Assembly (NCBI GenBank): GCA_039819065.1
Contig: JBCBSS010000111.1
Span: 1 to 26,539, forward strand
DNA length: 26,539 nt
Source: JBCBSS01 sp039819065
Lineage (GTDB): Bacteria > Bacteroidota > Bacteroidia > Cytophagales > Cyclobacteriaceae
Reading direction: 5' to 3'
Part shown: positions 1 through 7,525 of the stretch, in pieces
Position numbering within the stretch: position 1 is the stretch's first letter
Layout of the letters: every line of letters starts with the position of its first letter
Program-made: the position numbers and the translations under genes
Notes under the pieces: generated by a model
Database searches by the model: none
Seen by the model: only the letters and a program-made list of their open reading frames with translations
What the model was told of the DNA's origin: nothing

Positions 1-2
1 AT

Positions 3-1331
3 CTTAATGGGCTGGCGAGAGTATTCTTCATTTACTACTCAAAGAAACCCGATGAGAAAAGCCTTTTGGATAGTGCCAAGCACCTTTACAAGATTAGTCG
101 AGAAATTTGCATGGCTAATGGCAACTTGAAAGATGCCATATATTCGGGATATGGTTTGTTTCAATTATACTCATATCTGCTTAATGAGGAAGAGACAAAT
201 GCTGAGGATATGCTACCAAATCTTATTCTAATGTCGTCAGTTTTGGATACAACAAAACTTTCACTTGATAAAATTAAAGATACAGAACTTTTATTGACAC
301 AAACCAAGCATGAATCTTATTTAGGGGAAGCTAAAGCCTCTTATTACGATTCACTTATAATACGTATTGCAAGAGACAAACCCACAACTCCCAAGTCCGA
401 ATACTACTTATATATGGATAGTAGTAGGAATAGCTACAAGAAGGCCTTAAAACTTAAAAAAAAACACTACGACGAGGCGCTTAGGTATAACAGTAACAGG
501 AATATCGAACGAGTTCAAGAAATCGAAGAAGAGTTTAAACGAGATACAACCGTTAGAGCTTTAGAAAATAGAAACCTCAATCTAGAATTAGACTCGGTTC
601 GTTCTCAGTCTCAGCGTAACCTATTTGTTGCTTTGGCTTTATTCTTACTGTTGACATCCATATTTATTTATTTCTGGTTCAAGGCCCGTTTGCAAAAACG
701 TAAGCTTGAGAACGTTAAATCGGTATTGGAAGGACAAGAAAATGAGAGAAGGCGGATTGCTAGGGATTTGCACGACGGGGTTGGGGTTTTACTTACAGCG
801 GCTCAGCGACAAATTGAAAGTTTGGAGAATGGCGTTGTGAATCCTGCTTTGCTAAGTACAGTGGAAATGATGAACGATGCCAGTCAGGAAGTGCGTAAAG
901 TGGCTCATAATATGATGCCAGGTACACTGACTAAGTTGGGTCTTGAGGAAGCGCTGGAGGATTTATTCGATAGAATTAGAATGAGCTCAACTTTGAAAAT
1001 AGACTCGCACTTTGAAATTCACAATGAACCTTTAGGTGAATCTAGTGAGATCATGATCTATAGGATTGTTCAAGAATTGACCAACAATACCCTGAAATAT
1101 GCCAATGCAACTCATCTCAATTTTACACTCAAATCGTCAGGCCAGTTTTATGAAATGACCTATCAAGATGATGGTCAAGGTTTTGTGGTTAGTGAACTTG
1201 AGGAAGGAATTGGGATAAAGAGTATTTACTCAAGAACTGATTTTTTAGGTGGTAAGGTTAACATTACGAGTCAACCCAATGAAGGTGTATTATTTTCATT
1301 TAAGTTTCCTGTTAAGCGTAATAGATCATGA
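3..1331 (+). CDS. Sensor histidine kinase (HisKA_3/HATPase_c), 5'-truncated
   Basis: The reading frame is open to the left edge, so the true start lies outside the window and the TTG at 66 is only an internal codon; 442 residues are visible. The N-terminal part (about 1-200) is helical and resembles the TPR-type sensor region of Bacteroidota kinases, ending in a coiled-coil-like stretch. One membrane segment follows (about 206-226, LFVALALFLLLTSIFIYFWF). The HisKA_3 dimerisation box RRRIARDLHDGVG carries the likely phospho-acceptor His257. The ATPase domain shows the N-box ELTNNTLKYANAT (about 358-370) and G1 box DDGQGF (389-394). It should autophosphorylate and pass phosphate to the response regulator that starts inside its stop codon (ATGA overlap at 1328-1331). 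The stimulus cannot be read from the sequence. Family assignment is firm. Confidence 0.93.
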   Translation, partial: LNGLARVFFIYYSKKPDEKSLLDSAKHLYKISREICMANGNLKDAIYSGYGLFQLYSYLLNEEETNAEDMLPNLILMSSVLDTTKLSLDKIKDTELLLTQTKHESYLGEAKASYYDSLIIRIARDKPTTPKSEYYLYMDSSRNSYKKALKLKKKHYDEALRYNSNRNIERVQEIEEEFKRDTTVRALENRNLNLELDSVRSQSQRNLFVALALFLLLTSIFIYFWFKARLQKRKLENVKSVLEGQENERRRIARDLHDGVGVLLTAAQRQIESLENGVVNPALLSTVEMMNDASQEVRKVAHNMMPGTLTKLGLEEALEDLFDRIRMSSTLKIDSHFEIHNEPLGESSEIMIYRIVQELTNNTLKYANATHLNFTLKSSGQFYEMTYQDDGQGFVVSELEEGIGIKSIYSRTDFLGGKVNITSQPNEGVLFSFKFPVKRNRS

Positions 1332-1969
1332 TCAAGCTTGCCATAGCCGATGACCACCAGGTAATAATTGATGGTATGGAGTCAATTTTCTCCAATCACG
1401 AATCTATAGAATTTGTAGGAGGTGCTGCCAATGGCAAGATTTTACTTGGGCTAATCGAAGGGCAAGAGGTTGATGTTATATTGATGGACATTAATATGCC
1501 CGTGATGGATGGCATTGATTGTACTAAGCATCTCCATGACTACTACCCAGAAATAAAGGTGATAGCCCTAACTATGTACGATGAACCCAGGCTCGCGAAG
1601 CGTATGGTGAAGAATGGAGCTATTGGGTTCTTACTAAAAAACTCCTCCAAGTCTAAAATCATAGAAGCAATCACAACCGTCTATAATGGTGGTACTTATT
1701 ATGACCAAGCCATAATGCAGGCCTTTTTGAACTTGAAGAGTAATGGCAATTCCAGTTCTTTTTCAAAATTGGATCAAATGACTGCGCGAGAGCTAGAAGT
1801 TGTGAAGTGCATTTGCGATGAGCTTACGGGTGCCGAGATTGGGGAAAGACTACACATAAGCCCACACACTGTAGAAAGCCATAGAGCAAATATTTTTACC
1901 AAGCTTGGTATAAGTAACACCGCCGGTTTGGTCAAATGGGCCATTAAAAATGGTGTTGTTGAAGTTTAA
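1328..1969 (+). CDS. NarL/FixJ-family response regulator
   Basis: At 213 residues this has the usual two-domain length. The receiver domain (about 1-120) has the acidic pair D8-D9 (IADDHQ), phospho-acceptor D54 in ILMDINMP, Thr in ALTMYDEP and conserved K104 (FLLKNS). The C-terminal LuxR-type HTH (about 148-210) contains MTARELEVVKCI, the recognition-helix region SPHTVESHRANI and KLGISN. Phosphorylation by the upstream kinase should promote dimerisation and DNA binding. The ATG overlaps the kinase stop as ATGA, which indicates translational coupling and fixes the start. Targets are unknown; the nearest downstream genes are separated by a likely terminator, so they need not be part of the regulon. 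Confidence 0.95.
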   Translation: MIKLAIADDHQVIIDGMESIFSNHESIEFVGGAANGKILLGLIEGQEVDVILMDINMPVMDGIDCTKHLHDYYPEIKVIALTMYDEPRLAKRMVKNGAIGFLLKNSSKSKIIEAITTVYNGGTYYDQAIMQAFLNLKSNGNSSSFSKLDQMTARELEVVKCICDELTGAEIGERLHISPHTVESHRANIFTKLGISNTAGLVKWAIKNGVVEV

Positions 1970-1992
1970 CTCTGTACTGCCATATCAATAGA

Positions 1993-2008
1993 GTTGGTTT
2001 TGACCAAC
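1993..2008. other. Small perfect hairpin downstream of the response regulator
   Basis: GTTGGT (1993-1998), loop TTTG, ACCAAC (2003-2008) forms a 6-bp stem about 25 bases after the response-regulator stop. No T-tract follows, so it is not a canonical terminator; it may protect the 3' end of the message. Confidence 0.35.
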
Positions 2009-2099
2009 CACCTGTAGTCAATTCTACTTTCCTCCAACTACTATCTATACAAATTTTTACAGCGCTTTTAGGGCCTCTTGACTGTAATGTACTACCCTT

Positions 2100-2129
2100 A
2101 AAGGCCGCGTCGGGGCTGGTCTTTTTTTT
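2100..2129 (+). terminator. Probable Rho-independent terminator of the two-component operon
   Basis: AAAGGCC (2100-2106) can pair with GGTCTTT (2118-2124) over 7 bp including one G-U pair, with an 11-base loop. Eight Ts (2122-2129) overlap and follow the 3' arm. The position is about 130 bases after the response-regulator stop and before the next + strand gene. The stem is modest, so the call rests mainly on the T-run. Confidence 0.5.
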
Positions 2130-2222
2130 CATTTTGATCGATGGTATAAAACCACTACTAATGCCGGCTAGTATCTGACTTAATTGCTTCTACAATCATT
2201 TATCAATTTTTAAATCAAGATT

Positions 2223-2525
2223 ATGCTTGTTTCAACTGGGGCTTTTATTGGAAGTGAGAGTAGCTCAAAACTTCATAAACTCAACCGCATTCGAAGACAA
2301 GAGGAATTTAGGTTGGAGAACAACAGTCGCTTTGCATCACTAACCAGACGGGAGAAAGAAATTATGCAAATGTTGGCCGAAGGTAAGAATAATCGAGAAA
2401 TCGCATTGGAGCTTTTCATTAGCCGAAATACAGTTGATCAACACCGTAAGAATATCAAAAGAAAGCTAGAGGTGAAATCATTTGTTCAACTATTCCAGTA
2501 TGCACTGGCTTTCGACCTTATTTAG
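2223..2525 (+). CDS. Stand-alone LuxR-type HTH regulator
   Basis: This 100-residue protein consists of a short basic N-terminal region (about 1-38) and one LuxR-type DNA-binding domain (about 38-98): FASLTRREKEIMQMLAEGKN, then REIALELFISRNTVDQHRKN and KLEVKS. It has no receiver, PAS or ligand domain, so any control would come through expression or a partner. The HTH is related to, but clearly different from, that of the neighbouring response regulator, so it is not a recent duplicate. It may be a fragment of a larger regulator, but the ATG at 2223 and an intergenic region with a terminator upstream fit a genuine small gene. DNA binding is confident; targets are unknown. Confidence 0.75.
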   Translation: MLVSTGAFIGSESSSKLHKLNRIRRQEEFRLENNSRFASLTRREKEIMQMLAEGKNNREIALELFISRNTVDQHRKNIKRKLEVKSFVQLFQYALAFDLI

Positions 2526-2646
2526 ATAGAAGTCCGACTCACCTTTATCATTAAAGATGCTTTCATAATACTCAATAAGAAAATCAGATAACGGCCTATA
2601 GAATTATTGGTACACAAAAATTTCAGAACGTTTAAAACTCAAACTT

Positions 2647-3279
2647 ATGGGAAGACTAACAGTAAAATTGAATGACTTAACGGTCATGAAAGGTTTCGAA
2701 AGGAAGCAAGAAATATATTTTGTGATTTTCGGATATGACCCAAATGGTAAAGCAGGAGATCATAAGATCAACTTTAAAGATGGAGATGCTCAGAAGGAAG
2801 CAGAAAACCTATTCAACCCTATTATGCCAGGATATGAAAATCTCAAAAAATGGTATTTCTCCCAAATGACCCCCATCGTTAAGGTGAAGAAGAAACTTAA
2901 AAAGACATTTTTTGGTGGGGTGGTTCTTTTTGATGGGAAAGTATCAGATTTGACCTCGTTCTATCTAGCAATATTAGATTCTGATGGGAAATCAAGAGAT
3001 GTCGGCGATAAACTTGAGAATGTATTTAAAAACCTGGGAGATGGCGATGATAGTTTGCTCAAGGCCATTTTGGAAGGCAATCCTCAGGCGGCATTACTAG
3101 AAAAGGGATTTAATTTTATCTCAGGGACCGTGGTGGACATCTTGCAAAAGAACAAAGATGATGTCAAATATACTGGAATATTCACCTTCGATAAGAATGA
3201 CGATTTCAGCGTTGGGGAACACGAAATAGTTGATTTTAAAGTGAAATTCAATTTTGAGGTTGACTATGATGAGGACTAG
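2647..3279 (+). CDS. Unrecognised 210-residue cytoplasmic protein
   Basis: I do not recognise a family. There is no signal peptide or membrane segment. The N-terminal part is predicted to be strand-rich (LTVKLNDLTVMKGF, IYFVIFGYDPNGKAGDHKI) and the middle has a Lys-rich stretch KVKKKLKKTFFGGVVLF. A helical segment with Asp/Gly-rich turns (LDSDGKSRDVGD, LGDGDDS) follows, then a final strand pair ending in the acidic tail DYDED. A C2-like or other beta-sandwich fold is possible but is only an impression. The ORF starts with ATG about 120 bases after the LuxR-type gene and is followed by a strong terminator, so it can be a separate transcript or the end of a short operon. Coding use looks ordinary for the window. 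Confidence 0.7.
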   Translation: MGRLTVKLNDLTVMKGFERKQEIYFVIFGYDPNGKAGDHKINFKDGDAQKEAENLFNPIMPGYENLKKWYFSQMTPIVKVKKKLKKTFFGGVVLFDGKVSDLTSFYLAILDSDGKSRDVGDKLENVFKNLGDGDDSLLKAILEGNPQAALLEKGFNFISGTVVDILQKNKDDVKYTGIFTFDKNDDFSVGEHEIVDFKVKFNFEVDYDED

Positions 3280-3334
3280 AAAAATACCAGAGCAGTATTG
3301 TTGATTCGTTAATGGATGTACAGCTTTGATTTAC

Positions 3335-3373
3335 TACCCCTGCCCATTGGACGCTGGCGGGGGTAAATTTTTT
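3335..3373 (+). terminator. Strong Rho-independent terminator
   Basis: TACCCCTGCC (3335-3344) pairs with GGCGGGGGTA (3356-3365) over 10 bp with one G-U pair and an 11-base loop, followed by AA and six Ts (3368-3373). It lies 56 bases after the stop of the 210-residue gene and faces the converging - strand gene ending at 3419. Confidence 0.85.
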
Positions 3374-3418
3374 ATATCAATCTGCCTTGAGTTGGGAAAG
3401 GCTTAGGCGTTACTTATA

Positions 3419-4471
3419 TCATTCCTCTACTGAAATCATGGTTCTGATCTCATCTTTTTTGGTGCCGATCAGTAAAGGCCTGGTTACATCACGCAAGACC
3501 TTCACATCATAAAGCTCCTCAATCATACCTTCCAGTCTTACCCAATGCTCAACCGCACCAGTCTCCAGGTTGATGATCTGAATACCACATCGCGGTTGCG
3601 CGTTGACTTCTTGCAGGTTTGCATCCAATTGTAAACCACTGAATGTCTTGTTTTTACGCAAGCCGCTCATACCTACTATAGCATAATTGCCTACAAAATC
3701 CAGTCCCCGGAGGAAGCCTGGGCAAAAAGTGATCCTTTCAAACTTCCCGGTTGCGGTATCAACATGGCCAAAATAGCCTGTACCTGCTTCTAATAAGTAA
3801 AGCTTGTCTTTGTACCATCTTGGGGAATGTGGCATGGATAAACCTTCACAGATAGTTTCATTGGTTTGTACATCCATTAGAAAACCACCGTGCTGCCGAT
3901 GATCCCGCCAACCGTCTGAGACATCACTTTTACCGACTATGGTCACAAAAGCCGGTTTACCATCTCTTTCTGCTAGTCCATTCATATGGCATCGGTCTTC
4001 GGGAGCCAGTTTGCTGATAAACGGAGGCTTCCAAATAGGTTTGAAACTATGTGTTTCACTGATGGTGGCCAGGCAACTGAAGAGTGTATTGACAAATACC
4101 GGGCGGCCACTATTATCAATGATAATATCATGGATATCCAGATCTCCGGTCGTGTAAGCTGCCTGGGGCAGGTACACTTTGTCATAATCCTGGTACTTAC
4201 CGGAGGCCAAAGAGTTTTCAAAACGCCAAAGCTGGAACAATGAACTCATCCAATATGTATTGGTGCTGCTGCCTGTTCCGAGTCCCATGCATCGCGGAAA
4301 GGTTCGTTCAGTTACATGAAGACTTCCATCAACATTAACACCCAGCATGAAGACTTTACCTACCTGGTAAGTGGTGAAGATGAGGCTACTATTTTCTGAT
4401 TTCAGCCAATTTTGAAATTGGCGAGAAGTGGACAGTTCAAACTTAGCAGAAGTTTCTGGTGCTTTATCCAT
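3419..4471 (-). CDS. TIGR03032/DUF4915-type conserved protein, predicted beta-propeller-like
   Basis: The 350-residue sequence carries the hallmarks of the TIGR03032 (DUF4915) family as I know it: SSLIFTTYQVGKVFMLG near the N-terminus, CHMNGLAERDGKPAFVT mid-protein, GLSMPHSPRWYKDKLYLLEA, GTGYFGHVD, then CPGFLRGLDFVGNYAIVGMS and RCGIQIINLETGAVEHW near the C-terminus. The regular WxxxxLYLLD-like strands suggest a beta-propeller. No signal peptide is visible, so it is probably cytoplasmic. Biochemical function is not established; family members often occur in Bacteroidota, Cyanobacteria and Proteobacteria near glycan or exported-protein genes. The ATG at 4471 follows a perfect short palindrome (4480-4498). 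It lies downstream of the FG-GAP gene on the same strand with a 192-base gap, so co-transcription is possible but not shown. Confidence 0.8.
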   Translation of the reverse strand: MDKAPETSAKFELSTSRQFQNWLKSENSSLIFTTYQVGKVFMLGVNVDGSLHVTERTFPRCMGLGTGSSTNTYWMSSLFQLWRFENSLASGKYQDYDKVYLPQAAYTTGDLDIHDIIIDNSGRPVFVNTLFSCLATISETHSFKPIWKPPFISKLAPEDRCHMNGLAERDGKPAFVTIVGKSDVSDGWRDHRQHGGFLMDVQTNETICEGLSMPHSPRWYKDKLYLLEAGTGYFGHVDTATGKFERITFCPGFLRGLDFVGNYAIVGMSGLRKNKTFSGLQLDANLQEVNAQPRCGIQIINLETGAVEHWVRLEGMIEELYDVKVLRDVTRPLLIGTKKDEIRTMISVEE

Positions 4472-4479
4472 GCATTTGA

Positions 4480-4498
4480 TTTTGAGATAGTCTCAAAA
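4480..4498. promoter_or_regulatory. Perfect 8-bp palindrome just upstream of the TIGR03032-type gene
   Basis: TTTTGAGA (4480-4487), spacer TAG, TCTCAAAA (4491-4498) is a perfect inverted repeat whose near edge is 8 bases from the ATG at 4471. As DNA it could be an operator; as RNA it would be a hairpin just before the start codon. No known regulator site is recognised. Confidence 0.4.
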
Positions 4499-4580
4499 AC
4501 CAGTCGTTCCAGCTCGTATCAGTACGCACTGAGATAAAGTCAGAATTGGTTTCGAGACAATTGTACCAAGATACATAGCT

Positions 4581-4641
4581 GGCGGCATTAGTCCCCCATT
4601 CAGTCCGGGAAATGATTATGCTTTGGTTATTTAATGCCGCC
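4581..4641. repeat. 10-bp inverted repeat with 41-base spacer
   Basis: GGCGGCATTA (4581-4590) is exactly complementary to TAATGCCGCC (4632-4641). Inside the spacer a further weak stem is possible (TCCC at 4592-4595 with GGGA at 4607-4610, plus G-U pairs). It sits in the gap between the FG-GAP and TIGR03032-type genes and has no T-run, so it is not a normal terminator. It could be a small structured RNA or a mobile-repeat remnant. Confidence 0.45.
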
Positions 4642-4663
4642 CACTTTTTACAAGTTACAGAGA

Positions 4664-6958
4664 TTATTTTTTGATGAATCGTCCCATAGTGATCTCGCCT
4701 GAGGCATCAGTCAACCTGATTAGGTAGACTCCGTTAGGTAGTGCCCCCACTACTACAGGTTGATCGGACGTAGTCAGCTTATGTACTTTACCGCTTAAGT
4801 CCATGATCTCTACCTGCATTGATTCTGCGCTTTCTATGACCAGAAGGTTACTTACTGGGTTAGGGTAGACCGTTATATCGCTCTCTTCAAGCCTATCCAA
4901 ACCCACCACCGTGGAAGCAATTACTTCCAATTCAAAGACATCAGCTACGCTTTGACCCTCACCATCAGTGGCAGTTACTTCTATGGAGATGGTGCCTACG
5001 TCTTCATTAGCAGGTGTCCCTGAAAAGGAGCCATTGCCAGCACCAAACATTAGCCACAAAGGCAGCGGGTCGCCACCCAAGAGCGAAGCTGAAAGCGTTT
5101 GTGTGTCATCGGCATTCCTATCCTCAAACGTATTGGCAGGTACCTCGAAGCTGAAAGCCTCACCCACGATAATCGTTTGATCAGGAATTGGGTTGGCAAC
5201 GGTAGGAGGGACTGATGCCTGAATACCAAATACTACGTACATCTCACCTACAATACCGGTGTTATAGGGAGCCCCGATCAAAATATCATCGACCCCATCT
5301 CCATTAATATCGCCAGCACTACTAACCGCTCCCCCTGCATAGTCTGTATTGTCAATCCCGTTGATCGTGAAGCCATTAGTGCCGTCAAGGCCGGATAGGT
5401 CCAGACTATCAACGAAGGCGGTGGCCTTACCAAAGACTACATAGGTCTGACCTGATCCGTCGCTACCCGGGCCATCGTCACCCGCGTAAGGTGCACCCAC
5501 TAAAAAATCATCCAATCCATCACCATTGATGTCACCAGCGCCACTCACCGAACGACCCAAATAACCATCTTCATCTATACCACTTATTATAAAACCATTC
5601 GTGCCATCCAGGTCGGATAGATTCAGGCTGGCGGAAAAGGCAGTTGTCTTACCGAACACTACATAAACCTCACCTTCATAGTTACTGCCGGTGTAAGGAG
5701 CTCCAATTAAAATATCATCTGCTCCATCTCCATTGATATCTCCGGCGCTGCTCAGAGCGTTGCTGGCATAACCATATTCATTAGCCCCATTAATGACAAA
5801 ACCGTTGGTACCGTCTAAGTCTGATAGATCCAGGCTGGCAGCAAAACCATCTGTTTTACCAAACACCACGTAAATCTCACCGGCATCAGTTTGACCGTTA
5901 GGATCGGCATCTGGTGCTCCGATCAAGACATCGTCTACCCCGTCTCCATTGATATCTCCCGCATTACTTACAGCATAGCCTAAGAAATCACGCTCATCTG
6001 TCCCATTGATCACAAATCCATTCGTTCCGTCCAGACTGGATAGGTCAAGACTGGCACCGAAGCCATCTGCCTTGCCAAAGACTACATAAGCCTCGCCTGA
6101 TCGCATGTTATCATTCGGGTCCGCTCCGCGTGCGCCAATGATGATATCATACTGTCCGTCTCCATTGATGTCACCGGCGCCACTTGCTGAAATACCCGAA
6201 TAATCACCTTCATTTATACCATTGATCACAAATCCATTTGTGCCGTCCAGGCTGGATAATTCCAGGCTGGCCGCAAAAGGCGTTGTTTTGCCAAACACCA
6301 CATAAGTCTCACCGGCACGATTAACGCCGTTGGGGTCTGCGTCACGTGCCCCAATAATAAGATCATCAATTCCATCTCCGTTAACATCACCAGCATCGCT
6401 GACCGAAGTGCCGGAGTAATCCCTTTCATCGATGCCATTAATTACAAAACCGTTAGTGCCGTCCAGGTTTTCCAGGTCCAGACTGGTCATTGATGGGGTG
6501 GTTTTGCCAAACACTATATAGGATCGGCCGGCATAATCCTTACTATCAGGATCTGCGCCATTCGCTCCGACGATGATATCATCAATGCCATCTCCGTTGA
6601 TATCACCGGCATTACTAACCACGTTACCGGTTCGGTCGAATGCACTAATTCCATTGATTAAAAACCCATTGGTGCCGTTGAGAGTAGAAAGCTCTAAAGT
6701 GGCCGGGAAATCCTGTGCTTTTAATGCTGTAGGAGGTGCCGCAGCCATCCAGGCCGCTAGTGCCGCACTAGTGACCCCGATTTTCCAAGACCGGTTGAGG
6801 CGATGTATTCTGCGCGATAGATGACCGAGTTTAAGGGCAAGTCTTTTTTCACCAGTCAAGGCGTATCTTCTTTGAGTATTGCGATAGCGCCTTTGTATTT
6901 TTATCCAGTGGTAAAATTTTGTCTGCATAGAAGAGGGTTTGTATGGTTTGTTGACCAT
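4664..6958 (-). CDS. Secreted FG-GAP seven-bladed propeller with Ig/cadherin-like domain and T9SS sorting signal
   Basis: At 764 residues, this has four parts. Residues 1-82 form a long leader: about 58 Lys/Arg-rich residues (RRYRNTQRRYALTGEKR, LSRRIHRLNRSWK), then a hydrophobic segment and ALKAQ, a typical Bacteroidota cleavage site. Residues about 83-570 hold seven repeats of roughly 65-72 residues, each with LDGTNGFVINGI, a Ca-binding loop like GDINGDGVDDILIGA, and YVVFGK: an integrin-alpha-like propeller. Residues about 580-680 resemble a putative Ig/CADG domain (NPIPDQTIIVGEAFSFEVP, FSGTP). The last ~70 residues are a T9SS type A sorting domain (ITVYPNPVSN, NGVYLIRL, GRFIKK). It should be exported and anchored or released at the surface, likely for binding or adhesion. 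No catalytic domain is visible. An internal start at Met11 is possible. Confidence 0.93.
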   Translation of the reverse strand: MVNKPYKPSSMQTKFYHWIKIQRRYRNTQRRYALTGEKRLALKLGHLSRRIHRLNRSWKIGVTSAALAAWMAAAPPTALKAQDFPATLELSTLNGTNGFLINGISAFDRTGNVVSNAGDINGDGIDDIIVGANGADPDSKDYAGRSYIVFGKTTPSMTSLDLENLDGTNGFVINGIDERDYSGTSVSDAGDVNGDGIDDLIIGARDADPNGVNRAGETYVVFGKTTPFAASLELSSLDGTNGFVINGINEGDYSGISASGAGDINGDGQYDIIIGARGADPNDNMRSGEAYVVFGKADGFGASLDLSSLDGTNGFVINGTDERDFLGYAVSNAGDINGDGVDDVLIGAPDADPNGQTDAGEIYVVFGKTDGFAASLDLSDLDGTNGFVINGANEYGYASNALSSAGDINGDGADDILIGAPYTGSNYEGEVYVVFGKTTAFSASLNLSDLDGTNGFIISGIDEDGYLGRSVSGAGDINGDGLDDFLVGAPYAGDDGPGSDGSGQTYVVFGKATAFVDSLDLSGLDGTNGFTINGIDNTDYAGGAVSSAGDINGDGVDDILIGAPYNTGIVGEMYVVFGIQASVPPTVANPIPDQTIIVGEAFSFEVPANTFEDRNADDTQTLSASLLGGDPLPLWLMFGAGNGSFSGTPANEDVGTISIEVTATDGEGQSVADVFELEVIASTVVGLDRLEESDITVYPNPVSNLLVIESAESMQVEIMDLSGKVHKLTTSDQPVVVGALPNGVYLIRLTDASGEITMGRFIKK

Positions 6959-7233
6959 CTATCTTCACCCAAACACCAAGTCATATTGCGTCATTGAGAA
7001 TAAGTGTCTCTGTATGAATATCCTCATATACTTGAAAATAGCAGCACTATTTTGGCTCTGAGGAGATATTCGCATGTCTAAAAAATGGTATTTCAGGTTT
7101 GAATTTTTAGATGGTCGATTTAGCTGTCAGTAATTACTTGGAAAAATCTTTTCTAATATAATTAGAGAAACCATAATTCAGCCATGTTGTTTATAGAATT
7201 TCATGGAAATCTGAATCATTTTACCAGCTATTG
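6959..7233. other. Divergent intergenic region, no gene seen
   Basis: This AT-rich spacer of about 275 bases separates the leftward FG-GAP gene from the rightward small ORF. It should hold the FG-GAP promoter. I could not identify a convincing Bacteroidota -7/-33 promoter match, RNA gene or repeat in it. Confidence 0.4.
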
Positions 7234-7494
7234 ATGACAACCTTAACGATGGATGATCAAATAGGAATTGGAGAAACAAAAAAAGGCGATACTATTTTGA
7301 AGCTAGCAGTTCCAAAACAGAAGCCAAGATGGTCAGGTAAAAGTGTCAAGCCATATCGAGATGCTCATGTCAATGTTAAGCGGTTAAAAGCCGCCAGAAA
7401 GGTCTTGCCTCGACAACACGCCTTAAAAGGCGTGGTAATTGACCGGTTCGATCCAGATCGACGCTTAACTAAACAGCGTCGAACCAAGGGCTAA
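7234..7494 (+). CDS. Doubtful small basic ORF overlapping a hairpin repeat
   Basis: The frame encodes about 86 residues from ATG 7234 (TTG at 7231 and ATG at 7249 are alternatives). The product is strongly basic in its C-terminal half (KRLKAARKVLPRQHALKG, DPDRRLTKQRRTKG) and matches no family I recognise. The C-terminal half is read through an antisense copy of a repeat found again at 25925-25971, and through several hairpins (7417-7434, 7448-7461, 7459-7481), so the sequence there is explained by DNA/RNA structure and needs no coding function. The N-terminal half (MDDQIGIGETKKGDTILKL) looks more protein-like. Either the ORF is spurious or a small gene has been extended by repeat insertion. 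Treat it as low confidence. Confidence 0.25.
   Translation: MTTLTMDDQIGIGETKKGDTILKLAVPKQKPRWSGKSVKPYRDAHVNVKRLKAARKVLPRQHALKGVVIDRFDPDRRLTKQRRTKG
7394..7485 (-). repeat. Hairpin-rich dispersed repeat (copy also at 25925)
   Basis: Read on the - strand, 7440-7394 aligns with 25925-25971 at roughly 39 of 47 positions by eye, sharing AATTACCAC, CCTTTTAAGGCGTG, GTCGAGG and ACCTTTC. The core is a near-perfect palindrome CACGCCTT-AA-AAGGCGTG (7417-7434). Adjoining are TCGATC-CA-GATCGA (7448-7461), CGACGCT/AGCGTCG (7459-7465 with 7475-7481) and GGTTCGA/TCGAACC (7445-7451 with 7479-7485), which are competing or nested stems. Confidence 0.65.
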
Positions 7495-7525
7495 ATACTC
7501 ACTACTAACTACTAAAAACCAACTA

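Noticed and set aside
66..68. TTG as the start of the histidine kinase
   Set aside because: The frame is open upstream to the window edge with sensible protein sequence, so the gene is truncated rather than starting here.
1944..2132. 62-residue reverse-strand ORF after the response regulator
   Set aside because: It overlaps the response-regulator end, a hairpin and the terminator T-run, which explains its Lys-rich start; the protein has no recognisable pattern.
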